DNA of 44,677 nucleotides from Candidatus Segatella albertsiae (GCA_002451555.1 DKCU01000074.1:1-44677); one strand, 5' to 3'. Positions 1 through 7,980 are shown, counted from the stretch's first letter. Translations and numbers: made by a program. The notes: a model not told the origin generated them from the sequence alone.

Positions 1-20
1 ACTTTTTCAAGTGGACTCAT
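1..20 (-). CDS. 5' end of a gene running off the window (partial)
   Basis: An ATG on the minus strand at 20-18 opens a frame reading MSPLEK before the window ends. It overlaps the last codons of the XRE/ImmA-IrrE gene by 14 nt in another frame, an arrangement typical of translationally coupled pairs. XRE/ImmA-IrrE genes are often followed by a small partner gene such as a PIN-like DUF4411 protein, but six codons cannot identify it. The overlap is seen; the partnership is inferred. Confidence 0.55.
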
Positions 21-999
21 AATTTATTCTCGAATCTATTCTCTTTTCCCAACCTACAGTCTCAGGATATCTATAATGTCCCAAGTCTTTTTCCCAAGGA
101 TTGGGCTTAATGTATTTGTCATACCACCAACGTTTGTATTCGGTACTGATAATGCCATAATCTCTGGCTGCAATACAAAGAGAAGCCAATGATATGCCAT
201 AGAGTTCCTTGATATCTATCATCTCTTCAAGAGTCAATGTTTCCCGATGTGCTCCTCCCAACTCCTCAACATAAGAGCTCTTGGGCATTAGCAAGAAGCT
301 GGCAAACAGGTCACATCGCTTTTCTACGCCAAACTCAGAGTCTTCTGAAAAATTAAGGAGCAAATGAGCCAACTCATGGCAAGCTGTAAATCTCAAACGC
401 TCTATTGTTGTCTTGTTTGTTCGGATATCCAACACCATCAATGGATGTCTCCTATCCGCCCATGTACTCATTCCAAATACTCCATCTGGCAGTTCCGCCA
501 CCAAAATCTTGATGCCTTTTCTTTCCAACAACCGAAGCACACTGGCTATCGGACCATCTCCACAATGCCATTTACCTCGAAGCAAGTCGGCAGCTCGGAT
601 AACCTCTTCCAAAGTGGAAACATTCGTTCCTAGAATCGGATTTTCATATTTTGCGACTATCCCTGCTTCACGTTCCTTGGAAAGGTATTGCTCTGCCCAA
701 AAAGAAAGTTTGGCTTCCAACACTTGTAGCTCATCTTCAGACAATTTGTTTCTCGATGTCGTTCGAAGCATGGGTACATCTATGCTCAAATTCGCTCCCT
801 TGAAATAAGCTTCACTGATTTTCAATGCCTGCGATAATGAAGCCAATGCATCATGTTTGGGCAACATATCTCCTTTTTCGTATCGAGATATGCTCTGTTT
901 GGTAATGGCATAACCTGTACGTTCAGCAAGCTTATCCATGCTGAGTCCCATTGCAAGCCTTGCCTCATGTAACCTTATCGAAAATTGGCCTTTAGTCAT
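7..999 (-). CDS. XRE-family HTH / ImmA-IrrE (COG2856) metallopeptidase
   Basis: A 330-aa two-domain protein. Residues about 8-65 form an XRE helix-turn-helix (LAERTGYAITKQSISRYEKG). Residues about 140-270 form an ImmA/IrrE zinc peptidase domain with the HEXXH motif CHELAHLL near residue 208 and the downstream segment EKRCDLFASFLLMP that normally supplies the third ligand. Such proteins bind DNA and cleave a partner or repressor; they occur as mobile-element regulators and as the antitoxin-like half of two-gene modules. No integrase or phage genes are visible beside it. The ATG at 999 places the HTH at the usual distance from the N-terminus. The downstream gene overlaps its stop codon. The family is clear; the target is unknown. 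Confidence 0.9.
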   Translation of the reverse strand: MTKGQFSIRLHEARLAMGLSMDKLAERTGYAITKQSISRYEKGDMLPKHDALASLSQALKISEAYFKGANLSIDVPMLRTTSRNKLSEDELQVLEAKLSFWAEQYLSKEREAGIVAKYENPILGTNVSTLEEVIRAADLLRGKWHCGDGPIASVLRLLERKGIKILVAELPDGVFGMSTWADRRHPLMVLDIRTNKTTIERLRFTACHELAHLLLNFSEDSEFGVEKRCDLFASFLLMPKSSYVEELGGAHRETLTLEEMIDIKELYGISLASLCIAARDYGIISTEYKRWWYDKYIKPNPWEKDLGHYRYPETVGWEKRIDSRINYEST

Positions 1000-1011
1000 T
1001 TTACGTCTTTT

Positions 1012-1048
1012 GTTGACAAATTTATAAAATACTATTCAATAAGTCAAC
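1012..1048 (-). promoter_or_regulatory. Probable promoter/operator of the XRE-ImmA gene
   Basis: On the minus strand TAAATTTG (1024-1017) matches the Bacteroidota -7 consensus TAnnTTTG. A 6-bp inverted repeat, GTTGAC (1012-1017) and GTCAAC (1043-1048), brackets it. An XRE protein that autoregulates could bind such a dyad. No clear -33 TTTG is seen. From here to the queF terminator (about 1050-1220) I see only AT-rich sequence. Confidence 0.4.
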
Positions 1049-1223
1049 TTTTAACAACACTATTTAACTAAAAACTTTGATTAGCACGTGTACACTCCTA
1101 TATTTTCCAATAAAAAAGCACGCTACACCTTATTATATATAGAAAGTTAAACCGATATATAAGAGGTAAAACTAAGACATAAAAAGTAAAATCATCAAGA
1201 TAGAGAACCTAAAAAACAAGAAA

Positions 1224-1264
1224 AAGGCTACGCCCTTGGCCTCGTATGCCTCAGGTGTAGCCTT
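1224..1264 (-). terminator. Terminator of the queuosine operon
   Basis: AAGGCTACGCC (1224-1234) pairs with GGTGTAGCCTT (1254-1264) with one G-T wobble. On the minus strand it is followed by TTTTTCTTG. It lies about 70 nt past the queF stop. Confidence 0.8.
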
Positions 1265-1332
1265 AAATCATCTTTTTATACTCATACACATATACTTAGG
1301 ATATTTCTTTTCCTAATAATGTGCTGTAAATT

Positions 1333-1788
1333 CTACTCATGGGTAGCGAATCGCTGCTCCGCCAACTTCTCATACTTGGTGCCTGGCTTGCCATAATTGG
1401 CATAAGGCCAAATGCTGATGCCACCACGAGAAGTAAATATTCCTGTTACCTCGATGTACTTCGGCTCCATCAGCTTGATGAGATCCTTCATGATGATGTT
1501 GACACAGTCCTCATGGAAGTCGCCATGGTTGCGGAAACTGAAGAGATAAAGTTTCAAGCTCTTGCTCTCCACCATCTTCACATCAGGAATGTAGCTGATG
1601 CGAATCTCAGCAAAGTCTGGCTGTCCCGTAATCGGACAAAGCGATGTAAACTCAGGGCAATTGAATCGTACCCAGTAGTCATTGCCCGGATGCTTGTTGA
1701 CAAAAGTCTCCAGCACCTCTGGCGCATAATCCATTTTATATTCGGTCTTGGCTCCAAGAGCCTGCAAACCATCTTGTTTTCTATCCAC
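1333..1788 (-). CDS. queF: NADPH-dependent 7-cyano-7-deazaguanine reductase (preQ0 to preQ1)
   Basis: A 151-aa QueF of the short, unimodular type. It reduces the nitrile of preQ0 to the aminomethyl of preQ1 in queuosine (tRNA wobble base) biosynthesis, in the cytoplasm. The catalytic cysteine is Cys51 in EFTSLCPITGQPD, with the general-acid Asp58 seven residues on, and the NADPH-binding motif VESKSLKLY follows at about 72-80. HGDFHEDC supplies further active-site residues. It lies 59 nt after the YhhQ-type transporter gene on the same strand, so the two are probably one operon for acquiring and reducing a queuosine precursor. Length and motifs are normal. Confidence 0.97.
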   Translation of the reverse strand: MDRKQDGLQALGAKTEYKMDYAPEVLETFVNKHPGNDYWVRFNCPEFTSLCPITGQPDFAEIRISYIPDVKMVESKSLKLYLFSFRNHGDFHEDCVNIIMKDLIKLMEPKYIEVTGIFTSRGGISIWPYANYGKPGTKYEKLAEQRFATHE

Positions 1789-1847
1789 TGTCTTGGTAAT
1801 TTGATAAATATTGTATGTTTAGTATCGATGCCGAAAGACATCCCTAT

Positions 1848-2540
1848 TTAGCTGAGGCTGAATATCTTGAACACATTGTAAGAGATACCATTGTCGTAAG
1901 TATCCTCACCCGCATGCTTCTTGGTAGCATTCACGATGCGAATAGTCACTGGCAACACGATGATTTCATACACGGTCTTCAATACCACCTGCCAAAGCAT
2001 CAGCCAAGGCAACTCGGATGTAGGAACCACACCGCCCAACGCCAATGGGAAGAAGATGATGCTGTCACAACTCTCTCCTGCCAAGGTGCTCAATATGGCA
2101 CGTGCCGAGAAATGCTTGCCTCCATCTCGTATCTTCATCACGCTCATCACATACGCATTGGCAAAGGAACCTACGATGAATGCTACAAACGAAGCTGCGG
2201 CTATACGTGGTGCCAAGCCAAAGATGGCATGGAATCCTGCATCGTTCGTCCAATAAGGGGCAGCAGGGATGGCATCGCAGATGGCACCGAGTGCCACGAA
2301 GAAGAAGTTCATGGCGAAACCTGTCCATATCAACAGACGAGCTTTCTGATATCCCCAAACTTCACAGACTACATCATTGATGATGTAACTCACTGGGAAC
2401 ACGATGAGACCTCCCGTCAAGGAGAAAGGTCCAAATGCGATTTGCTTTGTTTCGAGCACGTTAGCCGCTATGAGGCATACGCAGAAGAGAATGCTGAAAA
2501 GCATAAACAGCACACTCACTTGAGTTGTTTTCTTTTCCAT
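1848..2540 (-). CDS. yhhQ: Queuosine precursor transporter (YhhQ family)
   Basis: A 230-aa integral membrane protein with about six hydrophobic segments, for example VSVLFMLFSILFCVCLIA near residue 8 and LIVFPVSYIINDVVCEVWGY near residue 45. The latter segment, with its N-D-V-x-x-E-V-x-G-Y pattern, is characteristic of the YhhQ/Vut_1 family, which takes up preQ0/preQ1 across the inner membrane. The adjacent downstream queF supports that role. A good promoter lies upstream at 2626-2657. I looked for a preQ1 riboswitch in the roughly 80-nt leader and did not find the consensus. Confidence 0.93.
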   Translation of the reverse strand: MEKKTTQVSVLFMLFSILFCVCLIAANVLETKQIAFGPFSLTGGLIVFPVSYIINDVVCEVWGYQKARLLIWTGFAMNFFFVALGAICDAIPAAPYWTNDAGFHAIFGLAPRIAAASFVAFIVGSFANAYVMSVMKIRDGGKHFSARAILSTLAGESCDSIIFFPLALGGVVPTSELPWLMLWQVVLKTVYEIIVLPVTIRIVNATKKHAGEDTYDNGISYNVFKIFSLS

Positions 2541-2625
2541 TTTTCTTGTTTTTAACGAGGTTTACCAAGCACTCAGATTTGACTATTTGCCATGAACTTG
2601 TATAGTCCATACGCAAAAGCGGCTG

Positions 2626-2657
2626 CAAAATTACTATTTTTTTCCGAAATCTCCAAA
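2626..2657 (-). promoter_or_regulatory. Promoter of yhhQ-queF
   Basis: Minus-strand TTTG (2657-2654), a 20-nt spacer and TAATTTTG (2633-2626) match the Bacteroidota housekeeping promoter. The predicted start near 2619 gives a leader of about 80 nt holding a small hairpin (GACTAT 2581-2586 / ATAGTC 2602-2607). The stretch 2660-2768 shows nothing else convincing. Confidence 0.75.
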
Positions 2658-2769
2658 ATTTCGTGTCAAAAAGTCAACACTTTAGCTTTTTATCACATTT
2701 CTAAGGTTTCTTTGTTTCCTTTTCGTATATTCTTGTTTACAAAAACTCCACAAGTTCTTGCTACCTATA

Positions 2770-2804
2770 AAAATCCCCAAGCGCAATCTGCGTCTGGGGA
2801 TTTT
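2770..2804 (-). terminator. Terminator of hsp20
   Basis: AAAATCCCCA (2770-2779) pairs with TGGGGATTTT (2795-2804). A nested CGCA/TGCG stem sits inside. The minus-strand read ends in a short T-run, so it can terminate hsp20 transcription. It is symmetrical enough to work in both directions. Confidence 0.75.
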
Positions 2805-2927
2805 CTACCTAACAACCTTTACTAACTAAAACCTAATTGTATGAACAAATACTAATCCTATTACTAATCTATTAATTTAAGAGAGAATTTTCAAATATAT
2901 CGTTTATAAGAGAGAGCTTTCTAAATT

Positions 2928-3341
2928 TTACCCAACCGTAATCTGGCGAGCAATTTTCTGCTCTTCCTGAGTCATCTTAGGCAAACCGATGGTCAGCACG
3001 CCATCAGCAACCTTTGCGGAAATCTTCTCTTTATCGACATCGTCTGGCAAAATCAATGTCTGCTCAAACTTTGCGTATGAGAACTCGCGACGAAGATATA
3101 CATGCTCTTCCTGTTTCTCGTTCTGTCGCTTGTTTTCCATCTTGATGTGCAAGTCGCCATCCTCATTGAGGTTTACCTCAAAGTCCTCCTTGCGCATACC
3201 TGGCGCTGCGACTTCTACTGTATATTGTGTCATAGACTCCTTGACGTTGATAGCTGGGGCTGTAGCATTAGCCTTTGGCATATAACCTTCATTGAAAAGT
3301 CCATTGAAGACTTCTGGTATCCAAGAATTTCTGTCCATCAT
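2928..3341 (-). CDS. Small heat-shock protein, Hsp20/alpha-crystallin family
   Basis: A 137-aa ATP-independent holdase chaperone of the cytoplasm. The alpha-crystallin domain spans about residues 30-125: VEVAAPGMRKEDFEVNL opens it, YLRREFSYAKFEQTLILPDDVD lies in the middle, and ADGVLTIGLPK near residue 115 is the conserved A-x-x-x-G-V-L motif. The C-terminal tail is short. It is monocistronic, with a hairpin terminator downstream. A ribosome-binding sequence AGGAGATAAAG precedes the ATG. Upstream there is no TAnnTTTG element but there is a sigma54-like promoter with phased dyads, so stress-dependent control is likely. Confidence 0.96.
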   Translation of the reverse strand: MMDRNSWIPEVFNGLFNEGYMPKANATAPAINVKESMTQYTVEVAAPGMRKEDFEVNLNEDGDLHIKMENKRQNEKQEEHVYLRREFSYAKFEQTLILPDDVDKEKISAKVADGVLTIGLPKMTQEEQKIARQITVG

Positions 3342-3431
3342 AATCTTTATCTCCTATCTTTATTTGTTTATTTTCTAGTTATTTATCTCATGTAAGGACT
3401 CCTTGCGTTATCGCTTACATTTTCCAACATT

Positions 3432-3447
3432 ACAAGATATGTACCAA
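3432..3447 (-). promoter_or_regulatory. Sigma54-like -24/-12 promoter of hsp20
   Basis: On the minus strand TTGGTACATATCTTGT (3447-3432) has the GG-N10-G spacing of sigma54 promoters (consensus TGGCAC-N5-TTGC). The -24 GG is kept; the -12 GC is GT. It is about 90 nt upstream of the ATG. No housekeeping promoter motif is visible in this gap. The resemblance is seen; the function is inferred. Confidence 0.45.
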
Positions 3448-3464
3448 GTGCTTTCTTCGTGACA

Positions 3465-3497
3465 TTTCGACAGAAACATCCGACATTTTGGCGGAAA
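3465..3497 (-). promoter_or_regulatory. Two dyad sites, 21 bp apart, upstream of hsp20
   Basis: TTTCGACAGAAA (3465-3476) and TTTTGGCGGAAA (3486-3497) share the dyad TTT(C/T)GRC(A/G)GAAA and repeat exactly 21 bp apart, two helical turns. The second extends to the palindrome ACATTT-N6-AAATGT. They lie 18-50 bp upstream of the -24 element, where enhancer-binding activators dock. Confidence 0.45.
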
Positions 3498-3527
3498 TGT
3501 TAGAAAAGGTAGGAGGTAGTTTATAGG

Positions 3528-3597
3528 AAAAAAAAGAGGATGTGCCATAAGTCATGTCCTTTGCGAATTTTAGGCAAAATACTTATGACACACCCTC
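3528..3597 (-). terminator. Hairpin terminator downstream of the nusB operon
   Basis: The arms 3536-3552 and 3581-3597 pair through GAGG/CCTC, TGTG/CACA and CATAAGT/ACTTATG with two mismatches. On the minus strand the hairpin is followed by eight Ts (3535-3528). It ends the transcript of the DUF5606 gene. The arm sequence CTTATGACAC recurs at 12284-12293. Confidence 0.75.
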
Positions 3598-3621
3598 CTT
3601 ATATATAATAATGTATAGGAA

Positions 3622-4077
3622 TTACTCTGCGGCAGCTTCCTGCTCCTCACGGTCATCTACGTTGTCGCCCTGAGTTGGAGCCAAAGTAGCCTTGAAGTCT
3701 GTGATACCCGCCTTCACGAGGATGTTGTACCACTGGAGCAACTTCTTGATGTCGCTGTCGTGTACACGATCACGATCGTAGTTAGGCAAAACCTCTGCGA
3801 AGTAAGTGTGAAGTTCATCAGCAGAGCACTTCTTATAGTTGAGGCTGCTTGCCTGGCTGTTCTCCTTCTTGCCTACGCTCTCCAACACCTCCCAAAGTGC
3901 AACTTCGTCTGCATCGGTGTACATGGCAATGTCACCAAGGCTTGTCACACGGTCGGTAGCGAAAGCTGGAATACGCTTGTGAGTCTCATCGAGTGTCTCC
4001 ACGATGAGGTTTCTGTTTCCACGAGATACCAGTTTATAAAGGCCTGGCTTGCCTGCAATTGAAAGAATTGTTTCCAT
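3622..4077 (-). CDS. DUF5606 domain protein, conserved in Bacteroidota
   Basis: A 151-aa soluble protein of unknown function. The N-terminal half (METILSIAGKPGLYKLVSRG, then a VTSLGDIAMYT segment) matches the DUF5606 family found across Bacteroidales. Residues about 90-130 form an acidic helical segment, and the tail is an E/A-rich disordered stretch. It is the last gene of the leftward nusB-yajC-ybbR-coaE operon, 45 nt after coaE, and a strong terminator follows. Its place in a housekeeping operon suggests a general role, but the sequence shows no catalytic motif. Confidence 0.85.
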   Translation of the reverse strand: METILSIAGKPGLYKLVSRGNRNLIVETLDETHKRIPAFATDRVTSLGDIAMYTDADEVALWEVLESVGKKENSQASSLNYKKCSADELHTYFAEVLPNYDRDRVHDSDIKKLLQWYNILVKAGITDFKATLAPTQGDNVDDREEQEAAAE

Positions 4078-4122
4078 TGTCTTTTTTATTATTCTATTTT
4101 TATTATTTCTATTGTTCTGTTC

Positions 4123-4692
4123 TTAACTATTTACCTTTTTAAATAATTCCGAGACTTGTTCCTCCAAGTCTCTCGCCCCATCGTTGACGATTTCAAAGTC
4201 GGATCGAGCCACCAGCTCTTCCTGGGGAATCACTGCATCTATCCATTGCTGCGCCTTCTCTCGTGAGATATGGTCACGCTGCATGATGCGCTGTAAGCGC
4301 ACAGAAATGGGAGCCGTGACGCAGACCACATAGTCAAAATGGGTGCGGCGATCGAAACCACTATCAAAGAGAATAGCACTCTCCAACCAGTCGCAGTCGC
4401 TCTGCTCGAAATCACGAGCCACGGCAGGATGCACCACATCATTGACCGCCTGCTTATTTGCCTCGCTCGCCAAAAGGAACTTGGCAAGCACAGGCTTTTG
4501 CAAGATACCTTCGTCGCTATACACGTCGCCGCCAACCAGCTGCATCAAAGCTGTCTGCAAATTGGCATCCGAGCGCATCAGCTTTTTAGCCCCCGCATCG
4601 CAGTCGTAAACCTTGACACCGTGCTTCTCCAAGATGCGACATACATAGCTCTTACCGCTACCTATGCCTCCCGTAATTGCAATTTTCTTCAT
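4123..4692 (-). CDS. coaE: Dephospho-CoA kinase
   Basis: A 189-aa P-loop kinase that phosphorylates the 3'-OH of dephospho-CoA, the last step of coenzyme A synthesis. The Walker A motif GGIGSGKS is at residues 8-15. The DCDAGAKKLMRSD segment (about 30-42) and HPAVARDF (about 87-94) are typical CoaE substrate-binding regions, and VVCVTAPISVRLQRIMQRD (about 122-140) holds the lid arginines. It lies 34 nt downstream of ybbR in the nusB operon. Length is slightly short but complete for the family. Confidence 0.96.
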   Translation of the reverse strand: MKKIAITGGIGSGKSYVCRILEKHGVKVYDCDAGAKKLMRSDANLQTALMQLVGGDVYSDEGILQKPVLAKFLLASEANKQAVNDVVHPAVARDFEQSDCDWLESAILFDSGFDRRTHFDYVVCVTAPISVRLQRIMQRDHISREKAQQWIDAVIPQEELVARSDFEIVNDGARDLEEQVSELFKKVNS

Positions 4693-4726
4693 CGCAACCC
4701 CTTACTTCTAACTCCTAACTTAAAAA

Positions 4727-5707
4727 TCATTGCTGCTCCAACAGGTAATCCACTTTATCGATGTCCAATCTTGCCTTGCTGACTGTATGAGGCACGCTTC
4801 GTAGCTGCAACGTACACTTGTCGGAAGGATTGTCTGAAAGTTCTTCGTAATCGACCACCACTTTAAACTGGTCAGGACGAATGGTTCTGAACAAACTTGC
4901 ACCGATGGTAAATCGCACTGTCACCCTAGAAGGAAATGTTCGAAGCACCATGCCATCAGGCATATTGACCGCCGTAACAGGAACCTCGACCGACTCTTCC
5001 GTCAGCACATCAGGATAGACAGAAAGACGCACCGTACCAGGAACAATCTTAACACCCCTTATCTTCTGCAAGCGAACAGTTTGATGAATCGTATCCTGCA
5101 AGTTGCGAAAAGAGAACGGCTCTATCTCCACATACTTCAACTTATCGAGTTGCTTTTTGTTGGCATAGACCGTCACCGTACCAGGCAAGAACTCCGTATG
5201 TGCCAGATAGTAAGACTTAGTCGTGGTAATATGCCCCCTAAACTTCACCGGCAGCTGCTTCGAGGAGCCATACGTGAAGTAGAAGTCCATCTTCTCGGGT
5301 CTCACGGACACCAATTTGCTAGAGCCATAAAGTTGGGATTGCACTTGCTTGACAACATCGGTGTTAGGAATCACCCCATGCCCCTGGTCTTCATCCGCAT
5401 AAGAAGCAAACTTGAACGAGAGAGGGCGAAACCACTTACCATACTCATACGTAACAAGCGTAAAGCCCTTGTCCCTCACGACAACCTTCACTGTATCAGG
5501 AAGTTCCCCTGTAACAACGGCATTTTTCGGCACCCCAACAAGGCGCACAGGAATATCGAATTCCTTCTCATAAGTCTCATTGAGCGACATCATTAACCAA
5601 AATGTGCCACTGAGAGCGAGAAAGAACAAAAAAATCAGAAACTCCTTGTTCAAAGTACTGAACAAAAAGTTTCTAATTCCCTGAAATATCTGTTCTAGAT
5701 TACGCAT
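4727..5707 (-). CDS. YbbR-like domain protein, single-pass membrane anchored
   Basis: A 326-aa protein. A start at 5740 is possible but the ATG at 5707 is preferred: it overlaps the yajC stop by 8 nt and places one membrane helix (EFLIFLFFLALSGTFWLMM) at about 23-41. The remainder is extracytoplasmic and beta-rich, with repeated YbbR-like units (such as DIPVRLVGVPKNAVVTGELP followed by DTVKVVVRDKG). In Firmicutes the YbbR protein CdaR modulates the diadenylate cyclase CdaA; whether this one does is unknown, and no cdaA is in the window. It is placed between yajC and coaE. Confidence 0.85.
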   Translation of the reverse strand: MRNLEQIFQGIRNFLFSTLNKEFLIFLFFLALSGTFWLMMSLNETYEKEFDIPVRLVGVPKNAVVTGELPDTVKVVVRDKGFTLVTYEYGKWFRPLSFKFASYADEDQGHGVIPNTDVVKQVQSQLYGSSKLVSVRPEKMDFYFTYGSSKQLPVKFRGHITTTKSYYLAHTEFLPGTVTVYANKKQLDKLKYVEIEPFSFRNLQDTIHQTVRLQKIRGVKIVPGTVRLSVYPDVLTEESVEVPVTAVNMPDGMVLRTFPSRVTVRFTIGASLFRTIRPDQFKVVVDYEELSDNPSDKCTLQLRSVPHTVSKARLDIDKVDYLLEQQ

Positions 5708-6008
5708 TAGGAGTCTGAGCTGTAGCGTCGGCGAACACATAGCTCTTGGCTACAGTGATAACAACACCACGAGCCACTTCCACCTCAACAGTATTCTGTT
5801 CCAAGTTGATGCGCTTTACTGTGCCATAGACACCACCACCCGTAACAACCTTAGAACCTTCCTGCAAAGAGTTCTGGAAATTGCGGATTTCCTTCTGTTT
5901 CTTCTGCTGAGGACGAATCATGAAAAACCACATGATAACGAAGATGGCCACCATCATGATCAGAAAGCTCATGCTACCACCACCTTGTGCTTGCAATAAT
6001 AAATTCAT
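5700..6008 (-). CDS. yajC: Preprotein translocase accessory subunit YajC
   Basis: A 102-aa inner-membrane protein that associates with SecDF in the Sec export machinery. One membrane segment (MSFLIMMVAIFVIMWFFMI, residues about 13-31) is followed by the family signature RPQQKKQKEI and the soluble SKVVTGGGVYGTVKRI fold. It overlaps the start of ybbR, which suggests coupled translation. It is 75 nt downstream of nusB. Length and motifs are normal. Confidence 0.96.
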   Translation of the reverse strand: MNLLLQAQGGGSMSFLIMMVAIFVIMWFFMIRPQQKKQKEIRNFQNSLQEGSKVVTGGGVYGTVKRINLEQNTVEVEVARGVVITVAKSYVFADATAQTPNA

Positions 6009-6083
6009 ATTACCTTATTATTAAATGTTATTACTTATTTTCTATTTTCTCCCATAGCCGAATGCCGAAGACCGACAGCCGAT

Positions 6084-7034
6084 TTATCTTTTATGTTCCT
6101 TGCGAGGAGGCAACTCCTTGAGGATAATGCCCTTTTCGATGAGGAATCTTCCGATATTGTCGAGCATACCATTGACATATCCACCACTACGAGGCGTACT
6201 ATACACCTTCGCCAAGTCAACATACTCGTTGATGGTAACGGAAGCAGGGATATTAGGGAAGTTGACCAACTCTGCAATGGCAATCTGCATGAGAACCACA
6301 TCCATGTAAGCCAAGCGAGAGAAGTCCCAGTTGCGAGAAGCATCGCTCATATAACGCTGATACTGATCGCCATTGAGGATAGTGGCGCGGAACAATTTAC
6401 GTGCGAATTCACGATCCTCGGCATCCTTGTACTCAGGAAGCAATTTCTGGTTAGCCTTGTTAGACTCCTCGAAGCGCTTGATGGTCTTCAGCACGAAAGT
6501 ATCTACCACATCCTTGTCATCATTCCAATAAAGGCTCTTCTCCTCCAAGAGAGCATCCAAGTCATCATTGTTCATAACAAACAACTTGTAGAACTTGCGC
6601 CAAGCCTCGCGGTCGGCCTCATAGTCATTCTCTTCCGCCTCCATATACTCCTGGAAAACTTCACTAGAGGTGATGTTTGTATAAAGTTTACGAACAAATT
6701 CAATGTCCTCGTCCCAAGTGGAGTTTTTAGCATCCACCCACTCACTTAGCATTTTGTTTTCTTCCAACTGAACAGCCAAGCGATTAAAAGCAAATCTCTG
6801 CGAAGGAGCCTCTGTTCCCTCACGCTGAGCACGAGCCACCTCCAAGTCGTAACGTTTACGAGCCTCCTTAGTTACAGCCACAATGAGTTGCAACATGTAG
6901 TTATACAAGTCGTACGCCTTGGAAAGGCTAAAAAGAAGTTCCTTCTCAGCATTATCCATGTTTCGATTGCCGTTTTGATAGTACGCATAGGTTAACTGCA
7001 CAATCTTTCTTCTAATTAAATCCCTATTAATCAT
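6084..7034 (-). CDS. nusB: Transcription antitermination factor NusB (long Bacteroidota form)
   Basis: A 316-aa protein, about twice the E. coli NusB, as is usual in Bacteroidota. The C-terminal part (about residues 200-305) is the recognisable NusB fold: FARKLFRATILNGD, then MDVVLMQIAIAELVNFPNIP and VTINEYVDLAKVYSTPRSGGYVNG-type helices. The N-terminal part (MINRDLIRRKIVQLTYAYYQNG) resembles a second, divergent helical copy. NusB with NusE binds boxA in rRNA leaders. It is the first gene of the operon and has its own promoter at 7085-7116. Confidence 0.93.
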   Translation of the reverse strand: MINRDLIRRKIVQLTYAYYQNGNRNMDNAEKELLFSLSKAYDLYNYMLQLIVAVTKEARKRYDLEVARAQREGTEAPSQRFAFNRLAVQLEENKMLSEWVDAKNSTWDEDIEFVRKLYTNITSSEVFQEYMEAEENDYEADREAWRKFYKLFVMNNDDLDALLEEKSLYWNDDKDVVDTFVLKTIKRFEESNKANQKLLPEYKDAEDREFARKLFRATILNGDQYQRYMSDASRNWDFSRLAYMDVVLMQIAIAELVNFPNIPASVTINEYVDLAKVYSTPRSGGYVNGMLDNIGRFLIEKGIILKELPPRKEHKR

Positions 7035-7084
7035 TCTCTAATAATTTAAAGGTTTAAATACATTCATGTCATACTTTGACACGG

Positions 7085-7116
7085 CAAAAATACATATTTT
7101 ATAGGAAACTAGCAAG
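7085..7116 (-). promoter_or_regulatory. Promoter of the nusB operon
   Basis: Minus-strand CTTG (7116-7113), a 20-nt spacer and TATTTTTG (7092-7085). The -33 differs from TTTG by one base; the -7 is a full match. Confidence 0.65.
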
Positions 7117-7215
7117 AAAACGGCAAATTATTTCTACTTTTTTAAGGTTATAAGGGGATTTTCTTACCAAAGAAGACATATATCATGAACTTTTTCGCAT
7201 TTTTCTCCTCATAAA

Positions 7216-7247
7216 TTTGTTCAATTCAAATATTTGTTGTAATTTTG
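7216..7247 (+). promoter_or_regulatory. Promoter of rplY
   Basis: TTTG (7216-7219), a 20-nt spacer and TAATTTTG (7240-7247) match the Bacteroidota consensus. The predicted start near 7254 gives a leader of about 70 nt. Confidence 0.8.
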
Positions 7248-7325
7248 CACCCGCTTTTGCAAAGCTTATCCGTGTGATGGCGAGTTAAGGCACTAATTAT
7301 TAATACTTAATTTAGAGTAACACAA

Positions 7326-7934
7326 ATGAAAGAGATTAATGTAACAGGTCAGAAGCGTACAGACCTTGGCAAGAAAGCTTCTAAGTCATTACGTAAGGAA
7401 GGTCTTATTCCTTGCAACTTGTATGGTGAGAAGAAAGGTGAGAACGGTGCTCCAGAGGCATTGTCATTCGCTGTTCCTTTCTCTGAGTTGCGTAAGATCA
7501 TCTACACTCCTCACGTATATGTCATCAACCTCATCATCGATGGTGAGAGCCACACAGCTATCATGAAGGAGATTCAGTTCCACCCAACAACAGACGCTCC
7601 TTTGCACGTTGACTTCTACGAGGTGAACGACCAGAAGCCTATCACTATCGGTATTCCAGTGAAGTTGGTAGGTCTCGCACAGGGTGTTCGCGATGGTGGT
7701 CGTATGAACCTTTCTATCCGCAAGATCAACGTTACTGCTCCATACCAGCAGATTCCTGAGCACCTCGACATCGACGTTACTGCTTTGAAGATCGGTAAGA
7801 GCATCAAGGTAGGTGACCTTTCATTCGAGGGTCTTGAGTTGGCTACAAGCAAGGCTGTTGTAGTTTGCTCTATCAAGATGACACGTAACGCACAGCTCGC
7901 TGCACAGCAGGCTGACGACGCCGCCGCTGAGTAA
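7326..7934 (+). CDS. rplY: 50S ribosomal protein L25 (general stress protein Ctc)
   Basis: A 202-aa L25/Ctc protein that binds 5S rRNA. The N-terminal L25 domain (TGQKRTDLGKKASKSLRKEG, residues about 7-26, with the conserved G-K-x-x-x-x-x-L-R-x-x-G pattern) is followed by the TL5 C-terminal beta domain (HVDFYEVNDQKPITIGIPVK and beyond) and a short A/D-rich tail. Codon use is strongly biased, as expected of a highly expressed gene. pth follows after 46 nt, a common Bacteroidota gene order. Confidence 0.97.
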   Translation: MKEINVTGQKRTDLGKKASKSLRKEGLIPCNLYGEKKGENGAPEALSFAVPFSELRKIIYTPHVYVINLIIDGESHTAIMKEIQFHPTTDAPLHVDFYEVNDQKPITIGIPVKLVGLAQGVRDGGRMNLSIRKINVTAPYQQIPEHLDIDVTALKIGKSIKVGDLSFEGLELATSKAVVVCSIKMTRNAQLAAQQADDAAAE

Positions 7935-7980
7935 TCTTGTTTAGACAACCCGTAAATTTAAACCTTTTAGATTTTTCAAA

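Noticed and set aside
1339..2555. Long plus-strand ORFs opposite queF and yhhQ
   Set aside because: They are antisense shadows of two clearly recognised genes and have no recognisable domains.
2541..2619. preQ1 riboswitch in the yhhQ-queF leader
   Set aside because: Neither the P1 stem-loop nor the A-rich tail of preQ1-I, nor any preQ1-II-like layout, can be made out; only a 6-bp hairpin is visible.
2592..2825. 77-aa plus-strand ORF in the yhhQ-hsp20 gap
   Set aside because: Low-complexity composition, no promoter, and it spans the yhhQ promoter and the hsp20 terminator.
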